Below, piece by piece: positions 24,701 to 35,700 of a stretch of 64,000 nucleotides of DNA; position 1 is the stretch's first letter; each line of letters begins with the position of its first letter. Below the pieces are notes generated by a model. That model searched no databases. It saw only the letters and a program-made list of their open reading frames with translations, and was not told the origin of the DNA. The stretch covers positions 17,408,622-17,472,621 of the forward strand of contig NC_133123.1 in assembly GCF_033568475.1 (NCBI RefSeq). The letters run 5' to 3'. The stretch is from Henckelia pumila (taxonomy: Eukaryota; Streptophyta; Magnoliopsida; Lamiales; Gesneriaceae). Made by a program: the position numbers and the translations under genes.

Positions 24701-25800
24701 AATGGATGTTAAGAATGCATTCCTGAATAGTGAATTAAAAGAGGAAGTTTACATTGAACAACCTGATGGCTTTGTTGATGCTTTATTGTCTGATCATGTG
24801 TATAGACTAAACAAAGCTTTGTATGGTTTAAAACAAGCTCCTAGAGCTTGGTATGAAAAATTGTCTACTTTCCTTCTTTCAAATGATTTTTCGAGAGGAA
24901 AGAATGACATTAATTTATTTACCAAAAATGTCAAAGATGATTTGTTGATTGCAAATTTATGTTGATGATATCATTTTTGGTTCTACTAACGAAACTATCT
25001 GTCAAGATTTCTCTAAGCTTATGCAGGAACACTTTGAGATGAGCATGATGGGGGAACTTAACTATTTCCTCGGATTGCAAATCAAACAGTGCAAATATGG
25101 GTTCTTTGTGAACCAAAGTAAGTACATCAAGGAGATTCTAAAGAAGTTTGGGATGGAGAATACAAAATTATCATCCACACCGATGAGCACAACAATCAGA
25201 CTCGACAAGGATGAAAATGGTAAATTTGTAGATCAATCTTCCTTTCGTAGTATGATTGGATCCTTATTATATGCAACTTCTAGTAGACCGAACATTATGT
25301 TTAGTGTTTGCTTGTGTGCACGATTTCAATCATGTCCAAAGAAATCACATTTGTTCGCCTTAAAACGCATTTTCAAATATCTTTCAAGCGCTAGTGGAAC
25401 TTGTTTCTTTTTAGGAAACTGTTTAGTTTCTTGGTTTTCCAAAAAGCAAAATTGTGTTGCGTTGTCAACAACCAAAGCCAAATATATGGTTGCTGGTATT
25501 TGTTGTGCGCAAATTCATTAAATGAAGCATCAATTGCTCGACTATGACGTCTCTTTTTCAAAAATCCCTATTTTCTGTGACAACACTAGCGCCATATGTC
25601 TTACAAAGAATTCGATTCAACATTCGCGCACTAAACATATTGACATTCGTCATTATTTTATTCGTGAGCACATCGAACAAAATGAAGTTGAACTTAAATA
25701 TGTTGACACGACAAATCAAATTACCGATATTTTTACAAAACCACTAGATGAAAATAATTTTATTCGTTTGCATGGTGAACTTGGCATGATTGAGTTGTAA
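18731..25800 (+). pseudogene. Sirevirus gag-pol, decayed and split by a solo LTR
   Basis: Gag starts at ATG 18731 (MANLASNYTQGK) with the LFNGINYGYWKNRM signature of UBN2-type Gag. It is cut at 19053 and resumes at 21493 with EIWDKLEICHEG. One zinc knuckle near 22000 has lost its first cysteine (FYNCQQQGHYANEC); a second, CSYCCKIGHARNKC, lies near 22480. The protease remnant is near 22910. The integrase zinc region HRRLGHVGPSTIKKL follows a TGA at 23295-23297, and the integrase core lies at 23469-24000. RT with YVDDIIFGS is near 24952, and RNase H ends at 25800 with TDIFTKPLDENNF. Stops and frameshifts occur throughout, several as expected from C-to-T changes (for example TAG after CDAC near 23411). 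The copy cannot be autonomous. Confidence 0.9.
19054..21487 (-). mobile_element. Solo LTR of a Tekay/Del-type chromovirus inside the Sirevirus gag
   Basis: It runs TGTGAGGACC...GGCGTTACA on the plus strand and is flanked by AAAGA at 19049-19053 and 21488-21492. Read on the minus strand it begins TGTAACGCCCC and ends GAGGTCCTCACA, the same ends as the chromovirus LTRs at 30431 and 37378. A stretch around 19365-19430 matches, in reverse, the GGCAACAGGTGGGGCAGG region of those LTRs (31881). No internal coding sequence is present, so it is a recombination-derived solo LTR of 2,434 bp. Open frames within it have no support. Confidence 0.88.
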
Positions 25801-25829
25801 TCGCTTGTAGACATAAAATAAATTTAATG

Positions 25830-27918
25830 TTACATTAAGGGGGAGCTTAATATTAAATTTGAGCAATTTAATTTTGGATAATATAAATAAATTGTATTTA
25901 TTCAAAATTAAAAAGCTCACATTTAATGTGAATTATTTGATTTAATACTTAATTGCAAAATATTATTTAAGAGTTATTTTTCGAAAATTCTGACTTTGGC
26001 CAGTTCGGACCACCCAAACCCCGGTTTGGACCACCCAAACTGCCTCGCGCCTTTTCAGTATAAAACTTTCAAAATTTCCTCCGAAATGGCCAGTTCGGAC
26101 CCTCCGAACTCTGAGCGGTAAAACTTCAATTTTTGACCGCCTTACCTTTGGGTCGTCCGAAATTATTCGGACGATACGAACTCAAATTGAACTGTTCGGA
26201 CCCTCCTAACTCACTTCGGGCCGTCCGAACCCAATTACAGCATGTCAGATAAGATAAAACTTATCACCTCGGTAATCATCTTCAGACCGTCCGAACCCTC
26301 GGCTATAAATACCCCCTCGGGCCATCCGATTTCTTCACACCAAAATCACTTCTTTTCTCTTCCTTAGTCCGAAATCTATCTTACAAAATTCCTGCCAAAC
26401 GCCGTCGTGATCAAGCTAGCTCTAGTCGCCCAATTCCTATCCATGATCCTAACCTACCTGCTATTTCACGTCCTATCCCGGACGATTACCCCTCTTGACC
26501 AATTTTACCCGGTCGTATTTTCGATGTTACCTACTTGCGACATCTCATCTGCTGCTGTTGCCTCTCATTGCTGCCCAGAATTGGGAATCTTTTTTTCAGC
26601 CTTCCATTCCAGATTCTATTTTCCCAGAGTTACTTTACGAGTTCTATGTCAACCTGGAACTCGAACTTGGCGAGGATCTCCATATCGCCACGATTGTCCA
26701 AGGTTGGCATATTCGCTTTTAAGTCTCCAACTTTGCTGAGTGGTTTGATCTTCCTACGGAGGGACCCAGCAACTACTTTGGTCAGGGATGGCATCTCGAC
26801 GATCCTACTTTTGATCGATATGAGGTCCTTTCCACTATTCTTGGTCGTCCTGCTACTCTTACCGACGATCGTCTACTTTTGAAGCAACTCCGTCCCGACT
26901 ACCAAATCATTCATAAATTGATCACCACTTTTATCATTCCGCGCAGTGGAGATTCCTCCACCTGAAAATATCTTGACCTCTATGTTCTCTATCACATCAT
27001 TTCCTCCCGTCCTTTCAACCTTCCTCGCTTCATTATGCAGGCAATGCATAATGCGGCTAAATCCATTAGGAATGTTACTCTACCTTTTGCTCGTCTCATT
27101 AACCGCATTTTGACTCACTTTGACATTTCTTTTGTTGGCTTAACTCCTTTTTCCATCTCTGATTTTCATACTTTCAACCATTTTACGATTACCAAGATGG
27201 AACTATCTTGGAATCCTGTCCTTTATCGTTGGGTTGATGACCCAACTCATGCTTTTAAGAAATATCTTCCGGACAAACACTTTTCACTTTCTTATTCGAG
27301 TCTTTCACACACCTCTCAAGCTAAGGGCTTTCCCAATGGGCCGCCTGTAGAAGAAGGACCTTCTTCTTCTGGCTTTTAGTCTTTTCCAGCCAATCTTGGT
27401 GAGCTTCCATTTGAGATTCCGGAGATTCCTGCTACCCCCGCTCATCAGTCTGATCGTCTTTTCGATACTCTTCAGCGCATTGAAGAAAATCTAGCCAGCC
27501 ACTTTGCATCTTCTACTGCCTATGGATGCGGTGACTATGAGAGTTGCCTCGTTAGAGACTCGCTTTGATGACTTTTTCTCCCGCTATCCTCCTCCGCAGC
27601 ACGATGATGACTCTTGGATTTTATTTTGCATTATAAGTTGTACTTGTTTATGCTTTCTATGTAAAATTCAAGATTAGTTTAAATGAAATTATTGTGTATT
27701 TTAATTTTCTCGTCTTTTATTAATTGCTTTTTGATTATAGAAAAAAGGGGGAGAATTAATTTGGTTAAATAATTAATTATTAAATTGAGGGGGAGTTTTA
27801 ATAATTAATGCTTAAACAAATATTTGATTAATTGATTAAATATATTATTATTGCTCTATTGCTTATATTTTATTTCTCCTATTTAACCAAATTTTGTGAT
27901 CATCAAAAAAGGGGAGAT
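25830..27918 (+). promoter_or_regulatory. Series of polypurine-like tracts upstream of the Sirevirus 3' LTR
   Basis: AAGGGGGAGCTT (about 25838), AAAAAAGGGGGAGAATT (about 27741), GAGGGGGAGTTTTA (about 27786) and AAAAAAGGGGAGAT (27905-27918) all lie after pol. Only the last abuts the LTR and is the expected primer. The others resemble it closely. Confidence 0.7.
26400..27379 (+). pseudogene. Extra ORF of the Sirevirus, plant-transposon-protein-like
   Basis: Three overlapping frames together read as one protein of about 320 residues. The conserved words include NWESFFQPSIPDSIFPELLY (26573 onward), then EFYVNL, then YHIISSRPFNLPRFIMQAM (about 26989), LPFARLINRILTHF (about 27085) and WVDDPTHAF. 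The pattern of a tryptophan near the start, EFY, RPFNLPR and a hydrophobic LTHF motif resembles the domain annotated in plants as 'putative plant transposon protein'. Two breaks are visible: a TAA near 26721 in one frame and a TGA at about 26963. It lies after pol in the same orientation, where Sireviruses often carry an additional or env-like ORF. Its function is unknown. I see no signal peptide or clear membrane segment in the conserved part. Confidence 0.55.
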
Positions 27919-29104
27919 TGTTATGCCTTAAATGCATAAAAATCTCGTGTAATGAGATTAAAGTTTTTAATGCATTAACAAATCTCAAAAGAATATGTTT
28001 TGATGATTACAAAACTCGGTTAATCGTTACTAACAGTTTAAAGTGAGAAATTTGCATATAATAATACTTTTGAGTATGAACAATATTGGAAGCAAGAACC
28101 GATAATCAAAAATTGGAAATAAAAAATTTAAGGGTTCGAATTTTCCCAGGTTTGGACGGTCCGAAGAGGGTTCGGACGACCCGAAGAATTATTCAGAATT
28201 TAAATAAAGATCGGAGGAAAGGCTCGGAGGCAGCGAAGACAACTTCGGATGATCCGAAGTCAGTTCGGACGGTCCGAAGAATTTCTTGGAATTTAATATT
28301 GTTCGGAAGCACTCTCTGAGGCCACGAAATGCTCACTTCAGACGACCCGAAGTCATGTTCGGAGGACCCGAACTACTTTACGGCCACTGAAGATATTGTC
28401 GGAAGAAATTTACCGGAATGAATTTAATGCAGCCGTTTGGACGACCCGAATATTAGTTCGGACCCCCGAACAGTTCACCAGCCGCAGAAATTTGAACTTG
28501 AATCAGACAACGTTCGGACGATCCGAAGTACATTTCGGAGGCTCCGAACCAGCCCGGATTGGCAACTATAAATACATGCCATTTGAAGTCATTTCAAATC
28601 ATCCAATTCACTCTCATCTCTTGCAAGCATCTCCTCTCATTCAAAGTGTTCTGTAAAAGAGTTATTCGATACATTCGCTCAAAAATCGAGAGTTGTTTGT
28701 AAAAATCATTTGTTAGTTGGTTGTGCGATCTTTGTAAACACTTGAGTGTGAAGCCAAGTGTGTTGTTGTGTTGAGGCTATCCTTGGAGCCCTTAAGGCCA
28801 AGTGTTTGAGTTGTATCGGCGCGGTGATCATGTTGAGTTGTAAGGCCATCCTTGGAGTCATCAAGGCCAAGACGTTCAAAGTGCTAGTGGATCCTTGATT
28901 AATCGATCTTAACCAAGAAGGGGAGACGTAGACGATTTATCGTCGAACTTCCATAAACAAATCTTATCTCTTTTACTGCTTTATTTACATTACGCATTTA
29001 TTATTGATTACTTTAAGTCTTCCGCTTGCGTACTTGCATAATCGATTTAAATTGATAAATTTGCCAATAGAACCTAAATCCCCCCCCCCCATTAGGTTCT
29101 AACA
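27919..29104 (+). repeat. Sirevirus 3' LTR
   Basis: It is colinear with the 5' LTR and lacks the MITE, giving the empty site. It ends TTCTAACA before the GGTGT duplication. A C-homopolymer of about 10 lies at 29082-29091, where the 5' LTR has only CCTCC. Confidence 0.9.
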
Positions 29105-29308
29105 GGTGTGGACGGCGAGAGAGTAATTTTCAACATATTTATGAAGGAACCTAATTCACCCATCGAGGAATTGTTCTTGATTGAGCCGGTTGTGAAGTTG
29201 GAGGGTTGTCATAGAGATGATATTGCGGTTGAATCATCAAAGGAGCAAGTAGCCGATTTAGGACTCAGATTTAATCTTAGATTACGGGAATTTTCCTCAA
29301 TTGTTTAA
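29105..29308 (+). pseudogene. Athila-like protease-region continuation, then truncation
   Basis: Directly after the duplication the sequence encodes DGERVIFNIFMKEPNSPIEE in the phase expected from the frame left open at 17029. It ends with TAA at 29306-29308, and no RT, RNase H or integrase of this element follows. The Athila-like copy is therefore truncated here, probably by deletion or replacement. Confidence 0.75.
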
Positions 29309-30425
29309 AGGTCTATTTCTAGAACAATCAAACCTATTCAAATTTTGACGGATTATTTTTTCGTAATTCTAATCAAATTTGAATGCATTGAAGATTTATA
29401 AAAATTCAGTTTTCACCTAAAACCGCACACTGAAACCGAATTCTATTTCTAGTCGATTTAACCATGTGTTAAATATCAGAATGATCAAAATCAATTTCTC
29501 CTCTGTCGACTTGGAACCGATTAACATGCAAGTAAACAGTTGATCAGGCTATTCATAAGACAAATATAAACCTGAAAATCAATAAAATAAATCAAGTCTG
29601 AAAAATCTCAAATAAACATCCACGTTTTCTACATAATTTTTTCCGGACCAATCACGTGGCTTTGATAAAAAAAAAAAAAAAGAACTAATCAATAAATAAA
29701 ATCATGATTCAAACAAAGTTTTTAATCATGAACTAAAATAATGATAAGAAAATAAGAAAGAAAAGAGAAATCTTCTCTCCCAAGACTGTTGTAGCCGCCT
29801 CTCTTGTGCGATCAGATGCCTCTAAAATCCACCTTTCTCATGTCTGATAAATTCCTTTTATATGGGTTCAAAATCCCAAGAAATAAAGCTCACAAAATAA
29901 GAGTTTTTATTTCCAAAAATTCTATTTTTTTCTGATAGCGATCACCCGCTCGAGCGGCAACAAATCTCGCTCGAGCGAGAATAGTTCTGTCCCTCACTAC
30001 TCATCCACCGCACTCGAGCGAGCACAACATTCGCTCGAGCGGCCATACTTTGTTCCGTTAATTCTCTCAACACAACACAGCACGCAACTGTGCTATCGCG
30101 CTGCTTCAATCTCCAACAGCGCTTCTCATGCGCCCTTCCTAAGCGCAATCGCGCTTGTTTTCTTTTCCAACCGCGCAACATCAATTCCCAGCTCTTCCCT
30201 TGCTGATAGCGCATCTCATGCGCTGCTTATTCTTCTCTTTTGCATTGACGCATTTGTGCCATTTTCTCACTTTCCTTGCTTCTTCAGGTTTCACGCAGCT
30301 GCTGCAACGTTCAAAGTGATGTTCAGAGACACAGTCCCTGAATTCCATTCCCTTCATCGGCCAGCTTCTGCGCATATTCAAGCCCTCAACAAGCATCCCC
30401 ATTCGCAAGAACGTAATAGTGTTCT
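29309..30425. other. Unassigned transposon-like sequence with CGCTCGAGCG words
   Basis: No gene is supported. At 29940-30040 the sequence carries several near-palindromic CTCGAGCG/CGCTCGAGCG words, followed by a GCGC-rich stretch to 30180. On the right it would be continuous with 39359 once the chromovirus is removed. It may belong to the internal or LTR part of the Tat-like remnant, or to another element. Minus-strand frames here show no domain. Confidence 0.4.
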
Positions 30426-30430
30426 CTTCT
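30426..30430. repeat. Target site duplication of the chromovirus (CTTCT), left copy
   Basis: CTTCT directly precedes the 5' LTR and recurs at 39354-39358 directly after the 3' LTR. Confidence 0.9.
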
Positions 30431-32408
30431 TGTAACGCCCCGTTTTTATCTTAATTGAATTTATTTGAGTTAATCAGAGATTACAGAGTTCTCGAGCCGG
30501 TTTGATTTTGATCAAGGTCCTTTTTGCAAAAATTGGATTTTTCAGGGACTAAAACGCAATTATCGGTTTTTATAGATATTTATAAGGCTTTTGGACCCAT
30601 TCTCTTCTCCATCACCTTCCTCTTCATGCCTCCCTCCTCCATTGTTGAAGAAATCGATTCTTCAAGCTTCCAGATTTCATCCCGAGCTCGATCCGGCCGT
30701 TGGAATTTATTTCTGAAGGCAGATTATCGATCACTGCAGTGAGAGCTCTGTTATATTGTAAGTTTTTCTACGATCGGATACATTCTAGTTTTTGGATGTT
30801 GTTAGAATCGTTCGAGATTCGAGTATGTTGTTCTAGACAGAGTTCTGATCGTTTATTATCTGTCGGTTTTGAATTAGAGCGACGTTCGGATTTGTTATGA
30901 TTTTTGGAAGCCATTTTCGAAAATGTGGATTTTTAGATTGATGGGTTTGCTTTGTTATTGTTGTTTTGGGCATTGATATGAGTTGATATCGGTATTGAAC
31001 TGTTGTCTGCATTTTCGGTTTGTTCAGTTTATAGTCGTTATGCCGTCGGTTTGAGTTTTGGGTTTTCGAATCGTTTTTGTATTGATTGAAGTCTTGGCGT
31101 GTGAGTGATCGTGGTTGTTGATCAACTCTTGAATTCTTACAGATTCGTTGGAGTTTGTCGAGCCCTGTGTTAGCAGCATTGTTCGTCGAGAGTTGGACGA
31201 ATAACGGTATAAAGAGTTTTCCTTGAACCGTTGCCTTGTTGTTGTTAGATTGTGTAGTTGTTTATACAATCTCTTTTGTAGCTTATCCAGAGTTGGAGCT
31301 ACTGCATTGAAAGGTAAAAGCAGTCATCGCAGCGGGATAGCATACTCGGGACTGTGGTTCTCGAGTTTTCCCTTTTGAAATCACGTACTTGCATCTACAC
31401 TTGTTCTAGCATGAGGAACTTGTGTTTTGTTTGATTGTTTTGGCTTATATTTTATGTTTCTGTTATGCATTCATCTTGAGCCAATCTTGTTTTCAGCGGG
31501 CAGAACCGCCCTTTTTGTTTAGACGTTTGGGAAATATGATTGAGTGGCCCAGGTCGTAGTCGTTTCGTCTGGTGCTAGCATACTCATTATAGTTGCTCAA
31601 AGTCTAGAGGAGTGAGATACGTGGCACCACCTCGATTGGGAGAGTCGGTGAGTTGTTACGTGATCTTACCCTCGGGATCCCAAAGGCACAACTGCAATCC
31701 CTCGTTATCAGATTTAATATCCCTGTTTAAAGACATGCATTCATTACGATGTTATTGATTTCGTTATTGTATTGAAAGCATGTTTGTTACTTGTATTACT
31801 TGTTATGTTGCTTTTACTGGGAATGTCATTCTCACCGGTTATCCGGCTGTTGCTTTGTTTTGTATGTGTACTTGGCAACAGGTGGGGCAGGAACAAGTCA
31901 GAAGAGGCATGGTTAGCTTCGAGGGCAAGTAGTAGAAGTGAGACTCGGTTTAGAAGTCGAATTAGCATGTTTATCTAGTTTAAGATTGGAGCATGTTAGA
32001 ACTCGAACTTGATATGTTTTGTATTCGAACTCGATTTGTATTTTGGATTTTGAAACTTAGAATTGATGCATGTTCTACTCTTTCTTGTAATTGAATACTT
32101 CGTTGTTGAAAAAGTGTTAGTTGGATCATGTCGGAGCCTTTCCGGGTGTTGGATTGCACTTTTGGAGCCTTATTTTGAGCTAAAACAGCAGGCCATGCGC
32201 ACCCGCGCCTGGTGAGGAGCGCCCGCGCGTTCTGCTCCCTTTCTCGGAGGCCCGGGCAGGGCTGTATGCGCGCCCGCGCCTCGGGTGGCGCGCCCGCGCG
32301 TTACCCTGTGTAAAAAAAAAAAAAAAAAAACTTTGCTTTTAATCTTAGATCTTGTATGCGTAATTATTGTTTATTCTGAGATTAGATGATTAGAATCGAG
32401 GCCTCACA
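30431..32408 (+). repeat. Chromovirus 5' LTR
   Basis: It pairs with 37378-39353. Near its end a block of GCGCCCGCGCG-type words (32190-32305) is followed by an A-homopolymer of about 18 bases. Short frames in it (for example 30524-30742) recur identically in the other LTR and are not genes. Confidence 0.95.
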
Positions 32409-32413
32409 TTAAG

Positions 32414-32425
32414 TGGTATCAGAGC
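32414..32425 (+). promoter_or_regulatory. Chromovirus primer-binding site (tRNA-iMet)
   Basis: TGGTATCAGAGC, five bases after the LTR, is an exact complement of the initiator tRNA-Met 3' end. Confidence 0.92.
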
Positions 32426-32711
32426 GTTAAGATTCTTGGTCGAACTAGAGTGAGCGGGGTAGATTGAGTCTGTGTGCAATGACTCCTCGCATGTGTTTGA
32501 ATTATTTAATTGTGTACTTAATTCCATGCGAGCATGCTTTATTGTTTGAGCATTATTTGAATTACATGGTTGTGTGATTTAAATTAATAAAGCATGATCT
32601 ACTTGAGATATAACTGTTTCTGTTCTCGACTGGTATTCGGTATTCCAAGCGGTTGTAAGGGCACTGACGGTAGCAATTGAGATATCTCGTGTGCTAACCT
32701 TTGATTATCAG

Positions 32712-35700
32712 ATGGGTCCTCGTCGAGTGATAAACAGAAACACACCACCAGTTATCCCTGCGACTGAGCAAGCTAGAACTGAGGTTGATCAGTTGGATGC
32801 TTCAGCGACTCCTATGAAAACCTTACTGAAGAGGTTTCAGTCGTTCAATCCGCCATTGTTGATGGGTTCAGAAAATCCAGTTGACTGTGAGAGTTGGTTG
32901 GATGATATGGATCAGTTGTTTGATTCCATTGACTACACAGATGACCGCCGAATCAGGTTAGTAATTCATCAGCTGCGTGGTGGTGCTAAGAGCTGGTGGA
33001 TCATGACAAAGAAAGCAATTGAGAGTAGAGGTACAGAGGTTACTTGGACTCTTTTTAAATCTGAGTTTTATAGGCGGTTTTTCCCTATCTTGTATCGTAA
33101 GGATAAGGGAGCAGAGTTTGCAAATCTGAGGCAAGGGAATCTGAACATTGAAGAGTACGTGGCTAAGTTCGATAGTCTGTTGCGTTTTGCACCGCTAATT
33201 GCCGGAGATGAAGAAGCTAAGGCAGATCAGTTCATCAACGGGTTGAACCCCGATGTCTTCATGTTGGTTAACACCAACAGGCCTAGCAACTTTGCGGATG
33301 CCATGAATTACGCAAAGGGAGCAGAAGCAGGCTTGTGGAGGCAAAGAGGTAATCAGGGGGCACCTCAGCAGCAGAGGCAGTATCAGAACCAACCATCTCA
33401 GTACCAGAATCAGCCACCTCAACATCAGAACCAGCAGCAGAGGTATGAAGGTGGAAACAGTGGGGGAAACAGAAAGGATCAGTACAAGGCAAGAGGTAAA
33501 CAGTTCAAGAGACAGGGGAACAGTTCGTCCAGTTCCAGTGGTTCGAAGCAATTCCGTTCAGGACCGAGTTTTGGGTCATCATCCTTGTACTGCAGCAAGT
33601 GTGGAGGAAGACACTCACCGGATCAGTGTGTGGGAGTCTTCGGCAATTGTAACACATGTCAGCAACCGGGACACTTCTCTAAAGTGTGCCCTAAACGTAA
33701 TAGAGATAGAGCTCAGAGTGGGAGTTCGTCTAGACCTGCAGCTCAGCCGGAGAGGCAGTCGTCTGCAGTGCACTCTTTCCAACCCCAGCAACAGCAGAAC
33801 AGATAGGGAGGTAGCTCTAGTGCAAATCAGCCTCCGAGACAGCAAGCACGAGTCTTTGCATTGACAGAGGATCAGGCTCAGGCAGCACCTGACGATGTCA
33901 TAGCAGGTAAATGTTCAATTTTCGGTCATTCTGCTCATGTCTTGATAGATACAGGTGCTTCTCATTCCTTTATCTCTGAGAAATATGTGTTATTTCATGC
34001 TTTGCCAACTGAATTGTTGCCTACTGTAGTAGCTGTTACTTCACCTTTGGGTGGAGGAATTGTTTCTGTCCAACTAGTCAGGAACTGTGAACTTTGTTTT
34101 GAGGGAAATTTGTTAGAATTCGACTGTATTGTACTTGGACTGTCAGATTTTGATTGTATTGTCGGGATAGATGCTTTAACCAAGTACAGGGCGACAGTTG
34201 ATTGTTTTCTGAAGGTTGTCAAGTTCAGACCTGAAATGGCAGACGAGTGGAAATTCTTTGGTAAGGGTTCTCGATCTAGAATTCCTTTGATTTCAGTGTT
34301 ATCTATGACTCATTTGTTACAGAGAGGTGCAGAAGGATTTTTGGTTTATGCGGTTGATGTACTGAAATCTAGCCCAGCTTTGGTTGACTTACCAGTGGTT
34401 AGAGATTTTGCTGATGTGTTTCCGGAAGATGTTCCTGGATTGCCACCCATTCGAGAAGTCGAATTTAGCATTGACTTAGTGCCAGGTACTCAACCTATTT
34501 CAAAAGCTCCTTATCGTATGGCACTTGTTGAATTGAGAGAGTTGAAGGAGCAGCTTGAGGATTTGATTGCCAAGGGATACATCAGACCTAGTGTATCGCC
34601 TTGGGGTGCTCCTGTTCTATTCGTTCGGAAGAAGGATGGTTCTATGCGGCTCTGTATCGACTACCGCCAATTGAATCAGGCTACAGTTAAGAACAGATAT
34701 CCTTTACCCCGAATAGATGACTTGTTTGATCAACTGCAGGGTTCTTCTGTCTACTCTAAGATTGATCCGAGGTCAGGCTACCATCAGCTGAGAGTGCGAG
34801 AGGAAGATGTTCCTAAGACCGCATTCAGAACGAGGTATGGTCACTTTGAGTTTATAGTCATGCCGTTCGGTTTGACTAACGCTCCAGCTGTTTTTATGGG
34901 TTTGATGAACCGTATCTTTCAGCGTTATTTAGATGAGTTCGTCATTATTTTCATCGATGATATTCTTATCTACTCGAAGAACCGTACTGACCATGCAGAG
35001 CACTTGAGAATCGTCTTGTAGATTTTGCGAGTTGAGCAGTTGTTTGCCAAGCTATCGAAATGCGAATTCTGGTTAGATCGAGTTGTCTTTCTCGGTCATA
35101 TTATTTCTGAAGATGGGATTTCTGTCGATCCCAGCAAAATCGAAGCGGTTATGAATTGGCCTAGACCGACATCAGTACCTGAGATCCGAAGCTTCATGGG
35201 TTTAGCTAGTTATTACCGTCGTTTCATCGAGGGTTTCTCGTCTATTGCCAAGCCTATTACCCAGCTGACTCAGAAGAATGCGCCTTTTGTCTGGACTCCA
35301 GATTGTGAGGCTAGCTTTGTTGATCTAAAGAGGAGACTGACCAGTGCTCCAATTCTTTCTATTCCGAAGGGTACTGGAGGGTTCACAGTCTATTGTGATG
35401 CTTCTAACCGAGGCTTGGGTTGTGTTATTATGCAGCATAAGCATGTGGTGGCGTATGCATCAAGGCAGCTGAAACCGCATGAGACTCGTTATCCGGTCCA
35501 TGATCTTGAACTAGCTGCGATCGTCTTTGCTCTGAAGATCTGGCGTCACTATCTTTATGGTGAGTCTTTCGAGATCTTTTCTGACCATAAGAGTATTAAG
35601 TACTTGTTTTCTCAAGCAGAGCTGAATATGAGACAGAGGAGATGGTTAGATCTGTTGAAGGATTTCGACTGTGAAATCAAGTACTATCCGGGGAAGTCTA

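Larger units (their letters stand above)
17035..29104 (+). mobile_element. Sirevirus-like Copia retrotransposon with nested insertions
   Basis: The LTRs are 17035-18683 (1649 bp, including a 446-bp MITE) and 27919-29104 (1186 bp), both running TGTTA...TTCTAACA, with a GGTGT duplication. The primer site TGTTATCAGAGCC at 18686 differs from the usual iMet site at one position. Gag-pol spans 18731-25800 with many stops. A 2.1-kb region with a further ORF and several polypurine-like tracts lies between pol and the 3' LTR. Repeated palindromes of the TTCGGACGNYCCGAA type fill the LTRs and recur at 25990-26300. Long 3' regions, multiple polypurine tracts and LTR palindromes are features I associate with the Sirevirus/Maximus branch. 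Confidence 0.88.

Noticed and set aside
29309..30430. 3' LTR of the Athila-like element
   Set aside because: I compared the ends and GC-rich words with the 5' LTR and found no matching stretch. No pol separates it from the protease remnant.
30524..30900. Short plus-strand frames in the chromovirus 5' LTR, repeated at 37471-37847
   Set aside because: They are identical because the LTRs are identical. The protein strings have no known motif.
33195..33864. Overlapping frames on both strands over the chromovirus gag
   Set aside because: They are shadows of the well-supported gag-pol frame, which carries the domains.
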